The notes below the pieces were generated by a model, which was not told the origin of the DNA, ran no database searches, and worked only from the letters and a program-made list of their open reading frames with translations. From the NCBI GenBank assembly GCA_947483555.1, contig CANKMW010000024.1:1-64000 (forward strand): a stretch of DNA of 64,000 bases. Reading direction: 5' to 3'. Below are positions 8,213 to 15,979 of the stretch, piece by piece. This stretch comes from Myxococcales bacterium. GTDB taxonomy: Bacteria > Myxococcota_A > Polyangia > Haliangiales > Haliangiaceae. The position numbers were made by a program, and so were the translations under genes. Within the stretch, counting starts at the first letter, position 1. Each line of letters starts with the position of its first letter.

Positions 8213-9670
8213 TCAGACCCGGATCGTTCCGTGCGGCGTGCCTTCGGTGTAGCCGGCGGGTGTCTGGACACCAACCTCGGCCCGCTCGTGGAACTCCGTG
8301 ATCGTCCGGGCGCCCACGTACGTGAACGCGGACTGCACCCCTGTGATCATCTCGACGAGCAGCGCGCCGACGCTCTCCTGCCCGTCGCGAATGTAGATGC
8401 GCGACGTCGAGATGCCCTCTCGAAAGAACCCCTTCTTCGCCCGCTCGAACGCATCCTGCTCGGCGTTGCGTTCGCTCACGGCGCGGCCGCTCGCCATCCC
8501 GTAGTTCTCCTTGTACAGGAGTCCGTCCTTGTCCTCCTTCACGTCGCCAGGGCTCTCGTACGTGCCGGCGAGTGCGGTGCCGACCATCACGCGCGCGGCG
8601 CCGGCGGCGAGGTAGAGCGCGATGTCGCGCGGATGCTTGACGCCGCCGTCGGCCCACACGTGTTTACCTCGGGCGTGTGCCTCGCGCGCGCACACCAGCA
8701 CCGACGTGAAGGTCGGCCGCCCGGCGCCGGTCTGCATCCGCGTCGTGCACATCGCACCCGGCCCGACGTTCACCTTCACGACATCGGCACCTGCATCGAT
8801 CAACGCCCTGGTCCCAGCCGCGGTGCAGACGTTCCCCGCGATCACCGGGACGCGGCCACGAACGACGGCCTTGACCGCAGCGATCGCGTCGAGCATGCGT
8901 CGTTGATGGCCATGGGCCGTGTCGAGCACGATCGCGGAGACTCCGATCTCGAGGAGCTGCCCCGCGATCTCGGGCGCCTGTGAAGAGATGCCCACCGCGG
9001 CAGCCACCATCAGTTCGCCATTCGCACCGAGGGCAGGACGCAGCAACTCGAGGCGCACTGCATCGTTCCGCGTGATCACGCCCGCGAGCCGCCCCTGCTC
9101 ATCGAGAACCGGCGCCGCCTTGACGCGCGCCTCGTCCATCTGAAGAAATGCATCGCGGTTCGCGATTCCGACGGGAAACGAGATCAGGCGTGGCGACATC
9201 AGCAGCGACGCGTGCGTGTACTGGTCGCGGTCACGAAGGTCGGAGTGCGTGACGATTCCGAGCGGCCGACGTTCCTCATCGACCACGACGACGAGGTCAT
9301 GCGAGCGCTTGCGGATGATCCCCTGAACGTCGCGAAGTGTCGCGCGCGGTGAGACCTCGAGCGGCGTATCGTACCGCGCGTCGGCTGCGTGGATGTGCTT
9401 GACGATCCGCTCGACGGTGTCGACCTCCATGTCCTGGGGCAAGACCCCAAGGCCGCCGAACCGCGCCATGGTCTCGGCCATGCGCTTGCCGGTGACGGCA
9501 TTCATGTTCGCCGAGACGATCGGATGCGAGCCCCCGGGAAAATCCGGCGGCGAGAGATCGGTCTCGAGGCGCGATTCGCCTGCGAAGTACCCGGGATTGA
9601 GGAATACGTCGTCGTTCGAGAGCTCGAGCTCTTCGTCGTGGGCGGGATGGAGATAACGCAAGTCGGGCAA
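8213..9670 (-). CDS. guaB1: GuaB1-type GMP reductase (IMPDH family, CBS domains)
   Basis: The 485-residue protein has the IMP dehydrogenase/GMP reductase barrel interrupted by a tandem CBS pair (about residues 95-205). The catalytic loop reads NVGPGAMCTTRMQTGAGRP with the active Cys at 308. The N-terminus (SNDDVFLNPGY, IVSANMNAVTGKRMAETMAR, LPQDM) fits the GuaB1 subfamily better than classical GuaB. In mycobacteria, GuaB1 is a GMP reductase converting GMP to IMP. The activity here is inferred from that subfamily. The start is a TTG with GAGG just upstream; the gene is divergent from the cyclase gene at 9760. Confidence 0.85.
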   Translation of the reverse strand: MPDLRYLHPAHDEELELSNDDVFLNPGYFAGESRLETDLSPPDFPGGSHPIVSANMNAVTGKRMAETMARFGGLGVLPQDMEVDTVERIVKHIHAADARYDTPLEVSPRATLRDVQGIIRKRSHDLVVVVDEERRPLGIVTHSDLRDRDQYTHASLLMSPRLISFPVGIANRDAFLQMDEARVKAAPVLDEQGRLAGVITRNDAVRLELLRPALGANGELMVAAAVGISSQAPEIAGQLLEIGVSAIVLDTAHGHQRRMLDAIAAVKAVVRGRVPVIAGNVCTAAGTRALIDAGADVVKVNVGPGAMCTTRMQTGAGRPTFTSVLVCAREAHARGKHVWADGGVKHPRDIALYLAAGAARVMVGTALAGTYESPGDVKEDKDGLLYKENYGMASGRAVSERNAEQDAFERAKKGFFREGISTSRIYIRDGQESVGALLVEMITGVQSAFTYVGARTITEFHERAEVGVQTPAGYTEGTPHGTIRV

Positions 9671-9744
9671 CGTACCTCAACTGCTGCCGCGGCGTGCGTG
9701 TGGATCGCATGGACGCCGGCACGTTCCTCGCGCGGTGGGTGCGT

Positions 9745-9750
9745 TAGCCT
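9745..9750 (+). promoter_or_regulatory. Leaderless-type -10 hexamer (TAGCCT)
   Basis: TAGCCT ends nine bases before the ATG at 9760, so transcription would begin at or next to the start codon. No Shine-Dalgarno-like sequence lies between. The call rests on repeated occurrence of the same arrangement in this window. Confidence 0.5.
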
Positions 9751-9759
9751 TGTCGGTGC

Positions 9760-10707
9760 ATGCCCACCGTCGATTTGGACCGCGAGAAGAGCATCGAAGT
9801 CGAGGACCTCGAGCTCACGCTGCTCCAGATTTCTCGCGGCGCGGGGATTCCGCATGCGTCGGCGTGCGGGGGGCACGCCCAGTGCTCCACCTGCCGCGTG
9901 AGGATCCTCGAGCACCCCGAGCACCTCCAGCCGCGCAACGCCAAGGAGACGCGACTCGCCGAGGCCAAGGGGTTCGGCGACGACATTCGACTCGCCTGCC
10001 AGACGCGGATCACGGGCTCGGTGAGATTGCGCCGACTCGTCATCGACGAGGAGGACCTCCAGATCGCCAGTGACGGCACCGCGCAGACCATCGGGAAGGA
10101 TCGGACGCTCGCGATCCTCTTCAGCGACATCCGCGACTTCACCTCCTTCGCCGAGAGCCACTTGCCCTACGACGTGATGCACATTCTCGGGCGCTACTTC
10201 CGGACGATGGGAGACGCGGTGCTGCGCCACCACGGCTATATCGACAAGTACATGGGCGACGGCATCATGGCGCTGTTCGGTCTCGAGCGCGCGACGCCCG
10301 TCGAGGCCTGCCTCGACGCGGTCGCGGCGGGGCTCACCATGCTCGACCATCTCGGTGAGCTGAACCGCTATCTGACCAAGCAGTTCGACACCGAGTTCCG
10401 GATCGGCATCGGCGTCCACGTCGGCTCGGTCATCGTCGGAGAGATGGGTCACCCGAGGAAGATGCAGTTCACGGCCATCGGCGACGCGGTGAACGTCGCG
10501 AGTCGAATCGAGTCGGCGACCAAGGAGATCGGGGTGGGGCTGGCCGTCTCCGACGACGTTCGCGTACTGCTCGGCGACGCCGCGCGGTATGGCGTCTCAC
10601 GGCCCATCAACCTGAAGGGCAAGACCGGTGAGCACCTGCTCTCGGAGGTGGTCGGCCTCGAGGTCGACGTGCCGGAGGCCGCTGCGCTCTCCACCTTGGT
10701 CCCGTGA
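9760..10707 (+). CDS. [2Fe-2S] ferredoxin-class III adenylate cyclase fusion
   Basis: Residues 1-90 are a plant-type ferredoxin domain, with cluster cysteines at 36, 42 and 45 (ACGGHAQCSTC) and 80 (RLACQTR). Residues 115-300 are a class III nucleotide cyclase: FSDIRDFTSF with metal-binding Asp123, then IDKYMGDGIMALFG with Asp167 and the purine-specifying Lys163, and FTAIGDAVNVASR. The Lys and Asp pair favours ATP over GTP, so the product is probably cAMP. The ferredoxin part may act as a redox or iron-sulfur switch for the cyclase; this is inference. No membrane segments are seen, so the enzyme should be cytoplasmic. Confidence 0.9.
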   Translation: MPTVDLDREKSIEVEDLELTLLQISRGAGIPHASACGGHAQCSTCRVRILEHPEHLQPRNAKETRLAEAKGFGDDIRLACQTRITGSVRLRRLVIDEEDLQIASDGTAQTIGKDRTLAILFSDIRDFTSFAESHLPYDVMHILGRYFRTMGDAVLRHHGYIDKYMGDGIMALFGLERATPVEACLDAVAAGLTMLDHLGELNRYLTKQFDTEFRIGIGVHVGSVIVGEMGHPRKMQFTAIGDAVNVASRIESATKEIGVGLAVSDDVRVLLGDAARYGVSRPINLKGKTGEHLLSEVVGLEVDVPEAAALSTLVP

Positions 10708-10716
10708 ACCGGCGGC

Positions 10717-12291
10717 TCAGGGCTCCGGGGGGGCCGGCGGCGGGTCCGGGTCGGCAGCCGCGGCGGCCTCGGCTTCCTCGCGCTTGCGCTTGAGGTCTCG
10801 CTCCCGCTTCCGGATCTTCACGCGCTGGATCGCCTCGCGCTGGTAGTCGAACAAGGGCGGATCCGGGTGCTTGGCGTCGTGCACGCGAACGATCATCGAT
10901 CCCGGGATGGCGACCTCGAGCTCGTTCCACCCGACGGGCATGGCGGGCGCGGTCCAGTCGTAGACCCACTTGGCGTCGAGCGGCGCGAGGTTCACGCATC
11001 CGTGGCTCTGGGCGGTGCCGAACTGGTCGTGCCAGTACGCCGCGTGGAAGTAGAGGCCGGAGCGGAAGCGCGTCGCCCACGGAACCTCGGAGACCTCGTA
11101 GTGGGACGCTTCGCGCTCCTCGGCGGCCATCTTGGTGACGGCCGACTTGGAGCGGATCCGATAGAGCGCGGGCGGCGTATCGTTCTTCCGTCGGCCCGAC
11201 GAGAACAGCGTCGCGAACACCGGCGCGTCGCCGTCGTACGCGATCATCACCTGCTCGTCGCGATCGAGATCGATCCATCTGCTGTGCGCGGCGTCGACGG
11301 CGGGCCGCGGTTGCTGGCGGGCGACGCGGAGGCTCTTGCGCTCGATCCAGCTGCCGTCGGCAACCCGCACGAAGCCCGCGGCCTCCTCGAGCACGGGCAC
11401 GATCTCGCGATGGGCGAACGTCCCGGCCGGTGCGCCCGCCGGGTCGGCGGTCGTGCGCGCGGTCACCGTGCGGCGATCGGCAGCGATCACCCACGCGAAT
11501 GGCCAGGCCGGTGGTGGCGTCTGGACCAGGTCGATGCCCGCGAACGTCGACGGATGATGGCGGTAGAGATCCGACGCCGCGACCAGGCCGACGCTCGTGG
11601 TCACGTAGGTGTCGCCGTCGATGTCGACGGTCTCGTCCTTCGTGACCATGTACGTCGACCGGACCTTTGGCTCGGGACGCGCGATCCCGGCGCGCACGTC
11701 ATCCTCGGTCGCGTATCGCTGGGCGCCCTTCTTGATCCCGTAATAGTCCCGCGGCAGGAGCCGGCCATCGGGAACTACCGGCTGGGCGACCGCGCCGGGC
11801 GGCAACGTGCTCGGCTTCGCGTGGCGCGCGCACACCCAGCCGCTCGGCACGGCAGCTAGCCAGACCTTGCAGCGCCTGTCGCCAGCGACGCTTGGCCCGA
11901 CCGGGAGCCGCGTGCCATCGATGATCTTGCCGGACGGATCCGAGTCCAGCGCGGGTGCCGCGTACACGTGCGCCGACCTCCGCAGCACGAACGAGGTCGT
12001 CGTCGCCGGCCATCCGAGCCGCTCGAGCGTCGCCGCATCAACCGGGGCGGGATCCGGAACCGCAGGCGGGGGCGCGATCGGGTCACGGCCGACTTGAACC
12101 GGGCCGGCCGGCGCGGCGGCCAGTGCCGCGGCGGGAGGTGGCGCGCCCGCCGACCCGGCATCGTCTCCGCTCGGTCCGCTCGCGACCGGGTGCGGTTGGG
12201 TCGGGACGTCGAGATCGCGAGGTGGTTGTCCGCACCCCCGGCTACCGGACGCGCACGCCGCGAGCAACAGGAACCTCCCGAGACGCGTCAC
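10717..12291 (-). CDS. L,D-transpeptidase (YkuD) domain lipoprotein
   Basis: The 524-residue protein begins with a short signal peptide, with possible lipobox cysteines in the LLLAACASGSRGC region, and a Pro/Ala-rich linker. The C-terminal third carries the YkuD active site: HAAYWHDQF followed by AQSHGCVNLAPLDA, with the catalytic Cys in HGC. YkuD enzymes form 3-3 cross-links in peptidoglycan or attach proteins to it. The middle (about 90-330) may hold SH3-like modules that bind the wall. The tail after residue 490 is a charged, possibly helical stretch ending in a Pro-rich segment. It converges with the cyclase gene, leaving only nine bases between the stops. Confidence 0.85.
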   Translation of the reverse strand: MTRLGRFLLLAACASGSRGCGQPPRDLDVPTQPHPVASGPSGDDAGSAGAPPPAAALAAAPAGPVQVGRDPIAPPPAVPDPAPVDAATLERLGWPATTTSFVLRRSAHVYAAPALDSDPSGKIIDGTRLPVGPSVAGDRRCKVWLAAVPSGWVCARHAKPSTLPPGAVAQPVVPDGRLLPRDYYGIKKGAQRYATEDDVRAGIARPEPKVRSTYMVTKDETVDIDGDTYVTTSVGLVAASDLYRHHPSTFAGIDLVQTPPPAWPFAWVIAADRRTVTARTTADPAGAPAGTFAHREIVPVLEEAAGFVRVADGSWIERKSLRVARQQPRPAVDAAHSRWIDLDRDEQVMIAYDGDAPVFATLFSSGRRKNDTPPALYRIRSKSAVTKMAAEEREASHYEVSEVPWATRFRSGLYFHAAYWHDQFGTAQSHGCVNLAPLDAKWVYDWTAPAMPVGWNELEVAIPGSMIVRVHDAKHPDPPLFDYQREAIQRVKIRKRERDLKRKREEAEAAAAADPDPPPAPPEP

Positions 12292-12346
12292 GCGACCAGT
12301 TTGTCACAACCCGGCGCGGACGCGAGCTCGTGCGATGCTGCGGCGC

Positions 12347-13306
12347 ATGGGTGAACCGTTCGAGCTCGCCGGCAGCGACGCGTACGCGTGGATCAGCCTC
12401 GTCGAGACCGGCCGGCCGAACGATCCAGACGTGCGGTTCGGCGGCGCGCTCGGCGACCTGCCGCTGGCCGAGCTGGCGCCGTACTTCGCGCCCTGCGAGC
12501 TGGTCGGCTGGTGTGTCCCCGACAAGAAGGCTGGATGGGCGATCAAGGCCAAGGCCTCGGACCGTGATCGATGGGCGCTGATCGCGCCCGACGGCAGCGG
12601 GCTGGGCGGCGAGGCGAAGACGCCGGCCGGGCCGCGGCGCTCGCTCGACGAGCTGCGCGACGTGACCGATCCGGCGCAGGTGGAGTGGCGGTCGAAGGCG
12701 CTGGCCGCGGGCCTCGCGTTCCTGTTCCTCGGGGTCCCGCCGACGGCGGAGGCGATCGCCACCGCCGAGAAGTTCGCGGCGAAGCTGAAGCTCGAGGGCG
12801 GCGGCGATCTGCTGCAGTTCGAGGAGGGCGCGAACCACAAGCTGCGCTGCCTGCCGCCCGACCTGTCGCGGTTCGCCGCCGCCCGCCGCCTCAGCCTGTA
12901 CAACACCGGCGTCCGGCAGCTCTCCGATGCGATCCTGACCCTGCCCGCGCTCGAGAGCATTCACGTCATGTACGCGCTGCTGTCGTGGATCACGCCGCGG
13001 ATCGGCGAGCTCGCGCGCCTGCAGGACCTCTCGCTTCAGAACGCGCCCATCCGCGAGCTGCCGCCGGGGATCGCAAAGCTGCCGCTGCGCAAGCTCGACC
13101 TCCGCGGCTGCCAGTGGCTGCGGCGGCTGCCGGCGGAGCTGGCCTCGATCACGACGCTCCGCACCCTCGTGCTGGCGGGCTGCGCGGCCCATGGCGAGGG
13201 CCTGCCCGCGCACCACGGCAACCAGTTCCCGCCCGATCCCGAGGCCGCCGCCGTGGTCGCCGCGGTCCGCGCCGCCAATCCGGCGTGCGAGATCACGCTG
13301 CGCTGA
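12347..13306 (+). CDS. Leucine-rich-repeat protein
   Basis: The C-terminal half has leucine-rich repeats of the bacterial type: RRLSLYNTGVRQLSDAIL, LQDLSLQNAPIRELPPGI and LRKLDLRGCQWLRRLPAEL. These repeats usually mediate protein-protein contacts. The N-terminal 150 residues are not recognised; they contain many Trp and Asp residues (WISLVETGRPNDPDVRFG). No signal peptide is visible, so the product is probably cytoplasmic. The ATG at 12347 is preferred to the ATG at 12335, but either is possible. The gene is divergent from the transpeptidase gene and is followed by a strong hairpin. Confidence 0.75.
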   Translation: MGEPFELAGSDAYAWISLVETGRPNDPDVRFGGALGDLPLAELAPYFAPCELVGWCVPDKKAGWAIKAKASDRDRWALIAPDGSGLGGEAKTPAGPRRSLDELRDVTDPAQVEWRSKALAAGLAFLFLGVPPTAEAIATAEKFAAKLKLEGGGDLLQFEEGANHKLRCLPPDLSRFAAARRLSLYNTGVRQLSDAILTLPALESIHVMYALLSWITPRIGELARLQDLSLQNAPIRELPPGIAKLPLRKLDLRGCQWLRRLPAELASITTLRTLVLAGCAAHGEGLPAHHGNQFPPDPEAAAVVAAVRAANPACEITLR

Positions 13307-13328
13307 GGCAGTGGCGGACATCGCGGTG

Positions 13329-13362
13329 CCAGGCCGCCTGCCGGCGCAAGCCGGCGGCCTGG
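13329..13362 (+). terminator. Strong GC hairpin after the LRR gene
   Basis: CCAGGCC pairs with GGCCTGG, and an inner GCCGGC pairs with GCCGGC around a GCAA loop, with a four-base bulge on the left arm. It lies 23 bases after the LRR stop and 33 before the next start. There is no T-run, so this is a candidate terminator or processing hairpin. Confidence 0.45.
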
Positions 13363-13379
13363 GTCTCCCGCCGGAGTGC

Positions 13380-13385
13380 TAGGCT
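13380..13385 (+). promoter_or_regulatory. Leaderless-type -10 hexamer (TAGGCT)
   Basis: TAGGCT ends nine bases before the ATG at 13395, the same spacing as at 9745 and 19457. Confidence 0.5.
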
Positions 13386-13394
13386 CGGTCCCCG

Positions 13395-13952
13395 ATGAGC
13401 AACGAGGTCGCGCCGGATCTGTGGGCCGCGCTGCGAGCGATCGACGGCGCGCTGACCGACCTGCCGGCGGACGCCGAGCTGGCGGAGAAGTTCGAGTGGG
13501 TGATCGGGGTGCTGGTGATGCGCGGGCACCTGACCGAGGGTCACAAGCAGCTCCTGCGTCACGTGCGCGCTCCGGTCAGCCGCGCCCAGCTGTCTTCGAT
13601 CGAAGACAAGCACGCGGTCGGTGGCCCCGACATCGACTGCGCCAGCCTGATGCACCTGTGCCTGGGCCGGTGCTGCACGTTCAAGGTCGAGCTGTCGCGC
13701 GCCGACGTCGCCGAAGGCCGGCTGAGCTGGCTCGTCGACGAGCCGTACGTGCTGCCGCGGCGCGACAGCGGCTACTGCGCCAACCTCGACGACGACGCTC
13801 GGTGCCGGGTCTACGACGACCGGCCCGGACATTGCCGCGCCTACGACTGTCGGGGCGATGGCCGGGTATGGATTGACTTCGAGGAGCGGATCCCGGCGCC
13901 GCTGTCGCCGCGGATCGTGCCACTCGAGCGTCTTCGCCGGCGCCCGACCTGA
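13395..13952 (+). CDS. YkgJ-family cysteine cluster protein
   Basis: The 185-residue protein has the Cys cluster of the YkgJ (CxxCxxCC) family. The first group is DCASLMHLCLGRCCTF and the second is GYCANLDD, then CRVYDDRPGHCRAYDC. The family probably binds zinc or an iron-sulfur cluster; its role is unknown. The N-terminal 75 residues are helical and charged (WAALRAIDGALTDLPADAEL). The length is plausible for a complete protein. The stop is followed, in the same frame and with no gap, by a Gly-rich frame of another origin. Confidence 0.8.
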   Translation: MSNEVAPDLWAALRAIDGALTDLPADAELAEKFEWVIGVLVMRGHLTEGHKQLLRHVRAPVSRAQLSSIEDKHAVGGPDIDCASLMHLCLGRCCTFKVELSRADVAEGRLSWLVDEPYVLPRRDSGYCANLDDDARCRVYDDRPGHCRAYDCRGDGRVWIDFEERIPAPLSPRIVPLERLRRRPT

Positions 13953-14633
13953 GCCAGCCGCAGCGGGCATGGCGGCGCCAGCAGCCAGTTCGGCGGTGGC
14001 GGGGCCGGGCCGGCGCCGTTCGGCGACACCCTGGTGCCGCTGCGCGGCGGCTGTACCGGAGGCAAGGCGCCTCCCGGCGGCTACATCGTGGGCTCGGGTG
14101 GCGGCGCGATCCAGATCGTGAGCACGACCCGGATCGAGATCACCGATGTCGGCGTCATCGACGCCGGCGGCGGCGGCGGCATGGCCACGCCGCGGTCCAA
14201 CGGCATGCCCGGCACCGGCGGCGGCGGCGGTGGCGCGATCCTGCTCGAGGCACCGTCGATCACGCTGCGCGGCGCCGCGGTCGGGCTCGCGGCCAAGGGC
14301 GGCGGTGGCGGCGGCACCGGCGAGAACCTCAACGGAACCGCCCAGGCCATCGGCGAGAACGGCGGCCGCGCCGACGCGCCGGCGCAGGGCGGCGTCTACA
14401 ACGCGGCGTTCCTGAAGGGCGGCAACGGCGGCACCGCGCAGGTCGGGCCCACGGCGGGTCCCGGCTGCGGCGCCGCGACGCCGTGCGCCACCACCACCAA
14501 GCACGGCGCCGGCGGCGGCGTCGGCGTCGGCCGGATCCGGTTCAACACCCGCGACCGCACGGTGGCGATCGTCGACGGCGCGAGGGTCCGCGCACCGTAC
14601 ACCAGCGGCACCATCACGCTGCAGACCCCGTGA
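13953..14633 (+). pseudogene. Headless Gly-rich surface-protein fragment
   Basis: The reading frame after the YkgJ stop encodes the C-terminal part of a Gly-rich extracellular protein. It contains GHGGASSQFGGGG, PLRGGCTGG, IQIVSTTRIEITDVG, GGGGGGAILLEAP and VGVGRIRFNT. Such repeats are common in large secreted myxobacterial proteins and probably fold as a beta-helix. No ATG lies at the head; a GTG at 14034 gives 199 residues without a signal peptide. The N-terminal part has been lost, probably by deletion up to the YkgJ stop. Expression as a working secreted protein is unlikely. Confidence 0.65.
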
Positions 14634-14717
14634 CCGCGGCGCCGCGGCCGGCCGGCGCGCGTGGTCTCCACGCCCTCGTTCCGTGACGGCGCACCGCGGA
14701 TCGGCGATGATTCGCGC

Positions 14718-15077
14718 ATGGGTCAGCGCCTTCGAGCCATCCTCCTCGCATCCGTCGTCCTCCCACTGGCCGCGGCCGCATGCGGCTCCCAGCCGGTCCA
14801 GGACCGCAGCCCCAAGCCGAACGGCGTCTACGAGGAGTTCGACGTCACGATGCTGGAGGGTGGTACCTGCCTCGCCGCGAGTCGGATCGAGTTCCAATGC
14901 CCACCCGGCGGCACCTGCCAGGCGCCACCGGCCAAGCCCGTGGACTGCCCCGCGGGCCTGGCCGCGGGCAAGACCGTCCGGCTCGTCATGACCAATGACC
15001 TGACCTGCAACGTCGACGGCGCACTCACGCCGTGCCCGGAGCACGACAAAGGCCCGGTCGAGGTGCCAGCGGAGTGA
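14718..15077 (+). CDS. Small Cys-containing lipoprotein
   Basis: From ATG 14718 the 119-residue product starts with a lipoprotein signal peptide (ILLASVVLPLAAAACGS). The mature part has five further cysteines: GGTCLAAS, FQCPPGGTCQAPP, VDCPAG, and LTCNVDGALTPC. They probably form disulfides in the envelope. I do not recognise a family. An in-frame start at 14661 would precede the signal peptide with charged residues and is less likely. The gene stands alone between the Gly-rich fragment and the convergent NAT gene. Confidence 0.7.
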   Translation: MGQRLRAILLASVVLPLAAAACGSQPVQDRSPKPNGVYEEFDVTMLEGGTCLAASRIEFQCPPGGTCQAPPAKPVDCPAGLAAGKTVRLVMTNDLTCNVDGALTPCPEHDKGPVEVPAE

Positions 15078-15123
15078 AGGCCGCCTGATCAGCCGCGCTC
15101 GAGCAGCTCGGCATCGGGCTGGT

Positions 15124-15966
15124 TCACGCAGCGCAGGCCCAGTCGAGGCCGGGGCACGGGAAGCGCGTGCCGGGCGGGAAGTGCAGATCGAAGTGCTCGG
15201 CGAGGACGGCGAGGAGCTCGTCGGGTGAGGCGAGGACGTGGGTGCGGGCCACGCCGGTGCGATCGCGGAACGACAGCTCGCGGTTGACCAGCACCACGCG
15301 GCCATCGGCGGTGGCGCGGGCGACCATCAGGCGATCCCGGAAGTGCGAGCGCGGGTGGCTGCTGGTGAACCAGTTGCCGACGTCGCGATCGATCTCGGGC
15401 ATCTCCTCACCGGTGAACTCGTAGACGTCGTGCCAGCCGTCGGCGAAGCGGACCTGGTGAAAGTAGCGGGACGCCAGGCCGCCCCACGGGCCCGCGGACA
15501 CGATGCGGCGCGGCTCGTGGGGCGTGGCCTGCTCCTGGTCCTCGACGTCGAGGCGCAGGGCGGCGGTCGGCGACAGGGCCCCGACGCCGACGTCGGCGAG
15601 CCACGGCCTGCCGTCGAGCTCGACGCGCAGGAAGACGTGGGTTCGTGGCGGTGTGAACTCACGCGGGCGCTGGACCCGGACGCGCGCGCTGAGCGGGGTC
15701 ACGGCGAAGCCGAGCGAGCGAAGCACGTGCAGGAGGTACGAGTTGTGCTCGAAGCAGTAGCCGCCGCGACCCCGGTGGACCAGCTTCTGCTCGACCGCCG
15801 CCGGATCGAGATCGACCCCGCGGCCGAGCAGCACGTCGAGGGCCTCGAACGGGATGCGCTGGATGTGGGCGTGCACGACCGCGTCGAGCACGTCGAGCGT
15901 GGCGGTGCGCGGACCGCGGTGGCCGATGCGGGCGAAGTACGCGTCGAGATCGGGGGTGAACGTCAC
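15124..15966 (-). CDS. nat: Arylamine N-acetyltransferase
   Basis: The 280-residue protein has the full NAT signature. The catalytic triad is Cys71 in RGGYCFEHN, His110 in RTHVFLRV and Asp125 in LADVGVG. The N-terminus (YFARIGHRGPRTATLDVL) and the following IPFEALDVLLGR are also typical. NATs transfer acetyl from acetyl-CoA to arylamines and hydrazines; in bacteria they act in xenobiotic or secondary metabolism. The start is a GTG. Its upstream neighbour on the same strand, the FliB-like gene, ends 13 bases before, so the two may be co-transcribed. Confidence 0.9.
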   Translation of the reverse strand: MTFTPDLDAYFARIGHRGPRTATLDVLDAVVHAHIQRIPFEALDVLLGRGVDLDPAAVEQKLVHRGRGGYCFEHNSYLLHVLRSLGFAVTPLSARVRVQRPREFTPPRTHVFLRVELDGRPWLADVGVGALSPTAALRLDVEDQEQATPHEPRRIVSAGPWGGLASRYFHQVRFADGWHDVYEFTGEEMPEIDRDVGNWFTSSHPRSHFRDRLMVARATADGRVVLVNRELSFRDRTGVARTHVLASPDELLAVLAEHFDLHFPPGTRFPCPGLDWACAA

Positions 15967-15979
15967 GGCACGATCCGAT

